Origin: Aspidiotus rigidus
Lineage: Eukaryota > Arthropoda > Insecta > Hemiptera > Diaspididae
Assembly (NCBI GenBank): GCA_035079385.1
Contig: JAVHKY010000052.1
Coordinates: 1,364,001 to 1,428,000 of the forward strand
Length of the DNA stretch: 64,000 bases
Reading direction: 5' to 3'
Both the position numbers and the translations under genes were made by a program. Positions 11,469-22,300 of the stretch are shown here, in pieces (the first letter of the stretch is position 1; each line of letters opens with the position of its first letter). The notes under the pieces are model-generated. The model searched no databases and was not told the origin of the DNA. It saw only the letters and a list, made by a program, of their open reading frames with translations.

Positions 11469-11593
11469 TACTCCGTTCACGTTAAGAAAGGATAGAAATA
11501 CGTACCTTGAGAACGGAACGCTCCAGGTAATTTTAATCAACCGTTCCGTTCTCGAGGTACATACTTCTATCCTTTCTTAGTGTGAATAGAGTA
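11469..11593. repeat. Foldback element, about 51-bp arms
   Basis: The arm at 11469-11519 (beginning TACTCCGTTCACGTTAAGAA) is matched, at close to 90% by eye, by an inverted arm at 11543-11593 around a 23-bp loop. The tip CCGTTCACGTTAAGAA recurs in the element at 40326-40511. Confidence 0.75.
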
Positions 11594-12550
11594 TAATACA
11601 TTTTTGTAATAATGATCAAATTCACGCCGACCCTAGTACTACGTAGCTCGCTACCTAGCTTGTTTATTGATTCAAAGACTTTATTCTTTATCTGTGGACA
11701 AACAGTGGTACCACATATGACACCCAATATATTCTTGGTCAATTCTTGGTATTGCTCACTCTTCTGTCGACGCATTGTTGAAAACTCTCTATTTTCCATC
11801 AGTATAGTGGCATTACGATGCGATGCCAAAATGAAATTAATTCATTCGTGTTATCATTTTTTCCAGATTCTTTTTTTCTGGTCTACGTGTACGTGATACA
11901 GTAATGGCTTTTTCTGAAGTGTATTTAAAATATTGGTTCAATTAATATGATTTAATTCGCAGGTATTTTTGAAAATACTTCTCAAGCTCTAAGTCCTCTT
12001 TGGATTATTTTGTTTGAGATTTTGGTGAGTTATTAACGAGATGAAATTCTCCTTCGTAGGGTACTGGTTAACAGCTTTCTCCTTTGTCTCACAAAATCAT
12101 GTAGCTCCGTTCATTTCACATGAATTCTTAATTTTGTCTCAGCATTTTCATATTCTAGTCAGTTTCCCTTGAATTATCTATTAAAGTGTTTCCTTGGTTG
12201 TATCATGTTATCTATTCACTGTGAGTCCTAAGTTTTTTTAGATCAACAATCATTTCGAATTTCATTTTTTGAATTGTTAAGATACAAGTCTACGTTCTTA
12301 TGAGTTTATTTACTGTATCGACGACTAAAACATGAAATTGAGAAGTGTTTTCAATTTTCCCTTCATGTTGAACCAATTTCAAATACCTATGATGATCAAA
12401 TATAATTCGCCTGTTGAAAGTGGACGAATCAAACTGTTTTATCATTGTTGAACTAATTTTTTTGAAGTTTCACTACTCTCATGTTCAATCTTTAAAATAT
12501 GTAAGCGTTGGTACATCCCAACTCGTACAGGAAAACACAGAGGGAAATGT
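11594..12550. other. Gene-free AT-rich stretch
   Basis: Short ORFs on both strands look like chance. No repeat or RNA was recognised. Confidence 0.5.
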
Positions 12551-12840
12551 TATCAGTAAATTGACGAGTTTGTCCGTTTAGTGATAGTACGAGAGTGCAT
12601 ACTTTGAGCTCTAGAGTTGAAACTTCTCGAGAGCAATTCATAGTAAGTTGGTTTATCAGTAATCGGACGAATTTGTCCGTTCTGTTATCAGTAAGTGGAC
12701 GAGTCTGTCCGTTTGGTGATAGTACTAAGTTTGATATGAGCACTAAGCATAATTACAACGAGGAGAAATGAAATAAACGAAAATCTTGACGTGTTTACAT
12801 TTTTTATCAGTAAGTGGACGAGTTAGTCCGTTTCATGATA
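12551..12840. repeat. Four copies of a 36-bp imperfect palindrome
   Basis: Units at 12551-12586, 12686-12721 and 12805-12840 share TATCA...GGACGAGT..GTCC...TGATA, so each can fold on itself. A partial fourth copy starts at 12654 and runs directly into the third. Spacing is irregular and no TIR element encloses them. Confidence 0.7.
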
Positions 12841-13080
12841 AGACTGTGGAATGAATTTTCAGGAGCATCGAATCGAAAAAAAGCATTGAACTATCTTGTT
12901 GAGCACTCGATGAAGTGGTGAAAAAAATCTGGTCTATCAGAAACTTGAATTCGTGAATTGATTAAAAGTGCTGAAATATGAGTGAAAAAGTAAGAAATTT
13001 GACAGCTTGTAGCTCGTAAATAGGAACTTGAGGATCGATGAAAAGTGAAGAAAAACGAGTAAAAAAGTGAGAAATTCATA

Positions 13081-13258
13081 ACTGTCCTAGATATCCAGAA
13101 CTGTCCTAGAAAGCCATAAAATCCAGAACTGTCCTAGAAATCCAGAAATGTCTTAGAAATCCAGAACTGCCTTACAAATCTAGAACTGTCCTAGAAATCC
13201 AGAAATGTCTTAGAAATCCAGAAATATCTTAGAAATCCAGAACTGTCCTAGAACATAC
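13081..13258. repeat. 19-bp tandem repeat, about nine units
   Basis: The unit is roughly AACTGTCCTAGAAATCCAG, with variants such as AAATGTCTTAGAAATCCAG. The array ends just before a hairpin. Confidence 0.8.
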
Positions 13259-13271
13259 ACTACCCCTCTAC

Positions 13272-13351
13272 TGATAAACAGTCAGGAGGAGCAGTTATTC
13301 GGGAATCAGACCAATCAGACGCTGAATAACTGCTCCTCTCACACTTTATCA
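13272..13351. repeat. Hairpin with 15-bp perfect stem
   Basis: GAGGAGCAGTTATTC at 13286-13300 pairs with GAATAACTGCTCCTC at 13324-13338. An outer TGATAAA/TTTATCA pair lies at 13272 and 13345. Confidence 0.7.
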
Positions 13352-14609
13352 ACCAGATTATTATCAATTGCGCATACCTATCTTATATAGTTCCTTACTT
13401 CAGGTAAATGTTGAATTTTATCAGAAAGAGTATCCATTAAAGTTTCATTTTGATCTTGTCCTAGAAACAGGATCTTTAAAATATAGTATAATATTTTCAA
13501 AATCAAATTCATCTTTATCAACAAAAGAATCTTTGTAGACTTCTATTTATACAGAGAAAAATTTGAATAAGTTTTTTCTTCTTTTTTATATAAATGTCTG
13601 ATTCTAAATCAAACTCAGAATAACATTAATTTTTTAACTCTTAATTTATTTCAACGACAGATTCCAAATCGTCATAAGGAATCTGCAGGACAAGCCTGCT
13701 CTGCTGTAGCATATATATCTATCTTCTATCTCTTTTTCAACGATTCTTGATAAAACACTCAAATGAGCAATAATATTTACCATAAATTTAGTATTATTTT
13801 ATTTTTTTAGATTTGGGTAAATGTTGAAGTGGTTCCATTAAAGTTTCATAATTTGGACTTATTTTAGCAACAGGAATTTCAAAGTACGGTATTATATTTT
13901 TAAAATCAAATTATTTTTATTGACTAAAGAATCTTTGTAGACCTCCATTTACATAAAAAATTTTCTGAAATTCAATTTAAAGATTACCATGATAAATTTT
14001 ATAAGAATAATCAATCTATAGATATAATTATAAAGTGAATATATAAAATTCAAATAAAGTCATTGAATACGTTAAATAAGTTTATACATATTTTCAACTC
14101 TTAATTGCATACAAGATCTAATATAATCCTTACAATTTTCATAACTTATATCTGTCAGTTGATAATTGAATTGTGTGTGATAAATTTTCAATTTAAATAA
14201 TTCATGAATACTATACAATTGATTCAAATTAGACCATTCTTTATGCAATTGCTTGAATACATATACGCTCATCTTCTGGAATATTTTTTGCAATTTCTTC
14301 ATTACAAAATAAGACAAATTTATCCCGTACTATTATTAATTTTTGATAGAATTGAACACCATTTCTACACATCTGATTTTCATCTTTTTGAAGACTTGGT
14401 TTAGTTCTAGATTTTCTACCTATTTAGAATCAGAAAATATTATAAGAACTTTGAAAACACTATATAGAACCCTATTGACATTTCTTTAAGAGGGGGTAAA
14501 AAAAAAAGAGAAAAAATGATAAAAATTTGATATAAAAGTTCTAAAATTTTTGAAAGAAAAATAGAAAGAAATGATTCATATTTGTTTTAAAAACAATTAA
14601 ATATTCAGA
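13352..14609. other. Gene-free AT-rich stretch
   Basis: It contains two diverged copies of an AT-rich block with GTAAATGTTGAA...CCATTAAAGTTTCAT, near 13401-13450 and 13817-13850. No gene was recognised. Confidence 0.45.
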
Positions 14610-14617
14610 GTAGAAAT

Positions 14618-15064
14618 CACGGTACACTAAAGAGGTATTGACACTTGCCTATGTTCACCATTACTAATGCTGTCACGAGAAATGATGTACTTGAGTGTTT
14701 TGCCACTATGTAGCGCCAATGATCTGGTCCCCGGTTGTACATGGAGTCTTATGTAAATTCACTACTTTAAAAAAAATTGTAGAAGAGTCAGAAATCAACC
14801 ACAAAATCTGAAACATGGTGCGAATAGACTACTCATTATGCTCTATATATTTCAAAAAAAATTATTCTCATGTGTAAATTTCTTGATTTTTTATAACCCT
14901 TGGAAATTTGTCAGTACTAGGGTACTTCCCGTAAGGTAACAACGCTGGTGGGGAGCGGAAGGCATTCACAACGGCGCAGCGAACGCAGCGGAATTATGTA
15001 TGAACTACATTATTTTGTGTGACAAGAATTTTGTATAGTGTCGATACCTCTTTAGTGTACCGTG
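14618..15064. mobile_element. Non-autonomous hAT-type element with 8-bp target duplication
   Basis: The tips are CACGGTACACTAAAGAGGTA at 14618 and its inverted copy ending at 15064, about 27 bp in all. An exact 8-bp direct repeat GTAGAAAT flanks it at 14610-14617 and 15065-15072. An 8-bp duplication fits the hAT superfamily. No transposase is inside. A truncated relative lies at 37062-37186, and a similar-tipped element at 21639-22100. Confidence 0.9.
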
Positions 15065-15072
15065 GTAGAAAT

Positions 15073-16388
15073 TAAAGGATTTTCAGGTCTTTCTGGAGCA
15101 CATCAAAAAGGTGTAGGCGCATAGGAAAAAGTTCAGCGGCGCAAAACATCCTTGGATCATGAAATTTACTGTGTACCTACCTTGGATGATGAATTTTACT
15201 GGATAGCTTACCTTGGATGATTTTTTTAGAGTTAAAAAAAGTGAAAAACGATAGGAATTTGATACAAAAGTTCTGAAATTTTTGAACCGGAGGAGAAGAA
15301 AAATATATGGTGAAATGACCTATATTTGCTTTAAAAATAGCTGAATATTCAGTATGGAAAAATTATAGGATTTCTAGGATTTTTTCGATGACTGAAAAAT
15401 GAGCTTGGCGCATAGAAAAATAGCACTGGCGTAGAACATACAAGAGATATCTACTTAGGATCAAACTGTATCAAAGTAAATTTCCCCTTACAGAATAATT
15501 CAGTTTCAGTGAATAATCTCACAATAACGAGGGAACCCGTGGTGGGAACAAAGCAATGTACGACCAAAATGAAGAGTCAAATTTGTAAAGCGCAAACTTT
15601 TCTACAAATCATCTCCTCTCATAAAAATCGATTCAGATCAATTTAACAAAATCTTCCACCCATTATCCGCACCGCCCATCAACATTCCCATTTTTGTTAT
15701 CAGCTGTCTGGCACGGGTACTCACCTCTTTTCAAACGTTCATTCTCAATATTTTTGATAACTCTCACCTCTCTTCAAAGAAAGAACTTTTATCTACTTTT
15801 TACAAGGAAAATCGAACAGTCAACAATAAACTTGCTAGGTAATTTTCAATCTGTGATCTAAGACATTTGAAACGTCGAGAAAGTTCTCTGCCTCCTCCCC
15901 CTGACCACCTTGCTACAGGTTCAACTCCAAGTCGGTAAAACACAAATTTATAATATGATGAATAGACGTCAAGACACTACATGACGTTAGGACTTATTTT
16001 CAATTAATTTGGTCAATTATTACAAAAAAGCTCGTCCAGTGTAAGGTGGAATAGACCACCATTTTGATTCCTAATGAACCAACAAGCGTTGCTGATCAAA
16101 ATGTTATCCATCACACAACTATCTGTGAACTAAAATTATTTTCATTGAAATATTAGCAAACATACTTCAACAGCGAACCCATATGTATACCATGGTAGGG
16201 GAAAAAATGATGGTCATAATACACAGAAATACAGAAAAATTGGAATGGAAAAGGAATCAATATTATTTAAAAGACTGCGGTTACAACATAATAAATTAAA
16301 ATAAAGACTCGGACGCAATTTCATTGGAAAGATTGCTGTAAGTTCAGAACCAAATATAAATAATTTAGATTATGCATAAAATCTCAGC
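15073..16388. other. Intergenic, one dispersed-repeat fragment
   Basis: About 15855-15945 contains a diverged copy of the repeat at 26940-27075 and 36245-36375 (recognisable by CCTCCCCCTGACCACCTTGC and AGTCGGTAAAA). Otherwise nothing was recognised. Confidence 0.5.
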
Positions 16389-19300
16389 TCATAATAAATA
16401 GAGACCAACCAACAACTTCTGAACGTTATCTTCTGATAATTCAATAGTTCTTTCAGACTTCGCTAATTCTTCCACGAGAAACTTTACTATATTGAATTGA
16501 TAAGTACCAATCAAATGTTCAGGAAATTCTCTCACAACGACGATAATACGATTGATATGCTTAATCCACTCTAACCCTGTATAACATGCATTCAATTTCT
16601 GGAATAAAATTACGTTTAGAAATTAGAATTGCAAATTTATCAAGAAAAACAATAAATTAAATTCAGGTACTGTAGACAGACAGATTTGATACAAGAACAA
16701 AAAACAAAGAGGTTACTGATCTATCATACAACTTCCTGTCTTCAGAAAACATAGTCTCTCTGGAAAATAAAAACTGATACTGAACTGATGATATCCGCTG
16801 ATAAGCGGATTTCTTGATATCATCTCTACCCGTACCATATTTTACTATACAGCTACTATAAATAGTCATACTAACTTGCAATGTATTCAGGAAATTATTT
16901 ATAAGATAACCGAGACAACTGTAAGTGGTCTCGAATGATTCTTCATTCTCTTGTAAGAAGTGCTGCACAGCACGGGAGACAAAAGCTATACTGTCGGTCA
17001 TCCAACTTAAAATGAAAGAAATACGATGATAATTGCTTTTAGCGTAGTTCTCAATAATACACAGAAATTCCTTGGAAGAGCAACCCATAATTATCTGAAA
17101 CATAGTGGTAAAAGTATATTCAACAATACTGAGGAAGCGACAATTAGCCGCGTATTGTAAATTAGTCAGATAGAAGTCGATCGCGAAGAATTGACCCTCC
17201 TCGAAAAAGGTTTGAAGTTCGGCTTCCCCTCCCTTCAATAACGCTGAAACCACGACGAGCGTCATCGCTGATTTGATTGTGGAGACGGATCCCTACGTTA
17301 TAAAACGTGCACTGAAATGGTACGCAATATCGCCCTCTCCTGCGTAAGTAATGCTGCGAATGAGTTTATCAAAGGCCTGAAAAGGAGGGTCTGGAAGGAG
17401 GGGTTAATTCTCACTAAAGCTGATAAGGGGAATGCTTTTATGGTTATGGAGAAGTCTTCCTACATCACCGGAGTTTATAACGTGCTCAATCAGTGTAAGA
17501 CCAAAAAAAAACGTCTCTTTTGTTTTCCTAATCACATCAAAGAAGTTAGAAACTCCATCGATGAAAAAAAATTTCCTTGAGCCTAACCCAGTGTTCCCAT
17601 TCCAACCTGGGTTGCCTAAGGCGCATAAAAAAGATACCTCAATGCGGCCCGTCGAACCCTCTGTCCCTTCTCCCACCTACTCCCTTTTCTTAATTGTAGG
17701 ATCGTTGTTTAAATCCTGCGTTGAGTTTGATTCTTCTTAATTAGTGAAGATTTTGGCTGCCTTGGCTGATAAGCTTGAGGAGGTAAATCTTCCTTTGGGA
17801 CCGACTCTTTGTTCATCAGATGTTGTTGGCTTTTTTCCAAATATCGCTAGGGCTACAGCTATCCATTGTATGGGGGGCCTGCTTGTTAGGGAGGAATTTT
17901 TCGATCTGCTCAAGAACTGTTGGTCGCCGTACTTCTGTAAATTTAAAGATAAATTCTTAGTTTTATGAGGAGATAGAGATCCCTAATAGATACTCTCTAG
18001 ACTTCCTTAGTTTGGAGGCATTCATGTTCAAATTTAAACTTGATCTTTTCTTTTTGGGGCAGATGTATTTAAGACACGTTTATAATTATTGGCATAGGTA
18101 CATTGACGACGTTCTGTGTGTGTAGACTGGTTCTCACGATTTCCTCAGTGAGTTTCTTGCAAATTTGTACGAACTATAACCTTCCATAAAATTTACCTTA
18201 GAACTTGGTGGTTCCTACATGAACTATGTACTTGGGTTTGACCATATGAGTTTGGTATCTACAGAAAGAATACATCAATCGATAACTTGGTCCACGGATT
18301 GTCATTCAGTTCTGTCGCCCAAAATATTGCTATGTTTAAAAGTGATCCATCGACTGACTCATATCCTTTTGAATCAGGCTACTTTCCACAAAGAAATATA
18401 ACAATAAAACATTCGGTCAGACTGAATGAGGTGAATTAGGACATTGATCTAATGGTTTCTAGAAAGATCACGAGAAAATGTCTCGATTCTACTACCTCCC
18501 TCCACGAATTGAACCGAGACAGGAAGCGTTCAATGAGGCTCCCATATCTAGGGAAGTTTCCCCTACAGTTGGACTGTGTCCTTCGCCCCTTAGGTTTTCG
18601 TCCATGTCTTACAATTTTTTTACGGGGAATATAAAATTGCACGAAAACGAAAAGAAGATTATACGAAAATATTCGCACACAAACTTAGTCTCATTAAACA
18701 AAATTATGAGAGAAATAAACGAAAAAATTGTGAACAAAAATTTGATATGTTGTGATATTACAAGGAGCATGTTTGACTCCATAGTAGGCCACATAGAGCA
18801 CAAGGTCGGCTCCCCAAAGAGGAACTCAGTGTTCAGAAAACACCTCTCCGTATTGTAGTTTATAATTTTGAGGATTGGTCTCCGGTTTGACCGGAACACA
18901 CACTTTAATCAAAACTTGAGCTACAGAGTCTAGCCTGAAGCAGAGTGAGATTCGACACTGGAGAACACGGAGGGGAGGGTCACGCTTGACCGTATCCCAG
19001 GAACATCGATTCTCATCTGAAAGGATAAAATAGGCTGAGTAGGAGAGATATATGGATTGAGGCTCGGATAGACTAGGGAGAGCAGAGAAAGAGACTTGTA
19101 GTTTACCTCAGGGAATGTGTGCTCGAGTTAGCACTGCAGAAACAGCGAGTGTATCGTGTCAGTACTAAGTTTTGTAGGCTTATCTAAAATAGTAGAAATA
19201 AATGGGGGAGTCGACAATCGAATACCGGATCACGTAGTATAATTGAGATTATAGAAATCAGTCCGAAGCCGGAACGAAATAAAGAAAGTTTGAGCTTTAC

Positions 19301-22300
19301 CACATACCCTATACACCACTCACGACCCCACCATGGGTGTTCACGCTAACACAATCTTTTTAGATACTACGAATCTCAAAGTCAGAACCAATGTTCGGCG
19401 TGACGTACGTTTTCATCCCATGGAGAAAATTGATGTTATATCGCATTCGAAAACAAAGAAATATAAATTGCGACGGGATGTAATTTTAATTTTGAGAGAA
19501 AGAAAGAAAGAAAAAAAAAAAAAAGGGGAGAGAAAAAAAAATCATAAATAAAATAATAAGTAAATAAAAGAAAATGTGAATTTAGTTGGAGTATAAGAAG
19601 ACTCAGATATGTAAATCAGAATAAATGGAACGAATATAACAGAACTAAATAAATCAAATCAAAATAAATAAACTAAAAAGAAATAATAAGAAATAATAAC
19701 TGAAAATAAAGAAACCTGATGAGGACACCAGCAGCTGACGTGAGATTCGCAAAGGTTGTAGAATTTGACACAATTCGCCAGAATACGAGGAATTCATTTC
19801 GATGGATCACTGAGGGATGTGTATTTCGAAGACTACAAGGAGACGATATACCAGTCTTGCTCAGCGTCGCAAACGGTTTTGGACGGTGACACAGTCAAAA
19901 AAAAAAATTGGATGTTCTAACGTCAAACGTAAATGCTTAGACGCGCAACAAGATAAAGAAAAAACACTCACGCAGTCGCGTGAGTAGTACACGACTTTTC
20001 CTCTCACAATGCAAAAATCATTGAGAGAGTCACTCCCTCTCTTTAAATTAAATACCAATGACCTGTCAATCATGCCAAATATTTGTAGAATGAACAATAA
20101 AACTAAGTTTATAAATTCTATCACTATGACGTCACATCAACTGATAACAGAGTAAAAATACCTATAATCAGATTTCTAGCTAGAAAAGTCGGTAAAAAAA
20201 TATATAGCACTCGAGTCTGGTTCACTCGTATTTATTTTTTTGTAACTTGGTCATATTGTAGTTTTATTATATTTGAATATGTGCACCTGCAATTTTTTTG
20301 AGAATCGGATGAGTAGTTCTCGAGAAATTTTCAATTTTTTGAGAAATTTTTGAGTATTTTGAGTAGCTTTATACAAATAGCTGCGAGTACCTAGTTTCTT
20401 ACGGTACGAGAAGGGGATTTTCCTATACTTTTACCACTTTTGTTATCAGTACGTGTATTGTGATGAAGAACCTTTTTATTCATCATTCAACAGGTTCATT
20501 CTTGTTTCATTCTTAACTAAGAGTTCATTGAATTTTATTTTCCATGATATTTTATTCAAATTGTATCTCGCTTCCCACAGCCCCTAGAGCCTTGAATTTT
20601 GTTTTGTCAAATTTTATTTGTTCTGTTAAATTTGTTTTTGAACGGATAGTGGTAATGGCGAGTTGTTCATTTTTTTCATTATTATTAGTCATACTCGATA
20701 GTGAAAACCTCGAATTTGAATGATTAAGTACAATTTTTTAATCTTCATCAAGTGTGCCGATGCGAGACTACCTTGGTGACTTCTCGCATTGTATAGTCGC
20801 GTGTGGATTAATAATATTCCCAGCACGATTGAAAACAAACGACGATCCTATCGCTATGGCACCAACTAGTGTATATGTCAGGGTTAAAGTGAGTATTTGG
20901 TTAAAGTACGTAAGCGCGGCAATTACAACGCTGAAGCACGCGTACATACGCGTAAGCGTTGCTGGCCGTATATGTTTCCTTTAAAATGACGACTTTTCTC
21001 CTTTTTACCCTGGTTCGAGCCCCGCTCAAGATCCTCACTTTATTGGGGAGGATGAAATTTTTTTTTATTCAGAATTATGTAGAAAATTAATACAATTTTT
21101 TTGATCAAAATTTATAATTTTCATCTTTAAATTACAATTTTGGATGAACCTATAAATAGATCGATAGAATCAACATTAATTTGAGTTATTGATAGATTCA
21201 AAATTTGAATTAGACTAAGGAAGAAACCATTATAAATTGATGGAATCAACATTTAAATTAAACTCAGGGAGAAACCATAAATAGATTGATAGAATCAACA
21301 TTTGAGTTAGACCAAGGAAGAAACCATAAAAAAATTGATGGAATAAATATGTTTCAATTAGACTGAGAAAGAAACCATGAAAAATTGATAGATTCAAAAT
21401 TTGAATTAGACTAAGGAAGAAACCATAAAAAATTGATGAAATCAACATTTGAATTAGACTGAGGGAGAAACCATAAATAGATCGATAGAATCAACATTAA
21501 TTTGAGTTAGACCGAGGGAGAAACCATTATAAATTGATGGAATCAACATTTAAATCAGATTCAGGGAGAAACCATAAATAAATTAAATAAATTAAATTAC
21601 AGTAGGTACTAAGTACAAGAAGAGAAATATGAAAAGACCACGGTATAAGATGAAGAGGTAATGACACAACGCTAAAATTGTGTCCGCAGTTCTGAAGTTG
21701 TACGTACAAACTTCCGCTAGGTTTGCAGCGAACACTCGGGCTATTTTCCTGTTCCTTCTACACCCCACCTGCGCCGAGATGTTACCCTTGGCACCATAGT
21801 ATAGATGAAATTTCCAATGATTATAAAAAATCCAAGAATTTACTTAGAAGGATGATTCTTTCAAAATTTTATAAAGTAGATTAAATGGTATTTTTATGCC
21901 AAATATCAAATGCGTCGGCTGATTCCTAATCCTGCAATAATTTTTTGAAAGTAGCAGCGTTCTCATAAGACTCTGTACATTACCCATCACTTTCGTCACG
22001 AGCGCTGCGCTCGGGATGTTCAGAACTACTACAAAATCACGGACAGCGTTTACCACAGTCAGAATACGTTCCTGTCACTACCTCTTCATCTTATACCATG
22101 GAAAAGACATACAAAGACAACATACACACCAAGCCAAAGTACACACGTAAACACCCGTACGTGACAACTAAAGGGCCGAGCGGTGTACGGCGCTACTTGA
22201 ACGTTGCCTGCATGCGCACACTCTCGCCGTAAAACGCTACCACGCCGGACGCGACCGAAAACACGCGCAGCGATGACGAAAAACCCACATTAACCAAATA

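Noticed and set aside
12551..12586. Hammerhead ribozyme in the palindromic unit
   Set aside because: The CUGAUGA and GAAA core motifs are not both present in the required arrangement.
12551..12840. CRISPR array (36-bp repeats)
   Set aside because: Only three or four units, irregular spacers up to about 100 bp, self-complementary over the full unit and in a eukaryotic genome.
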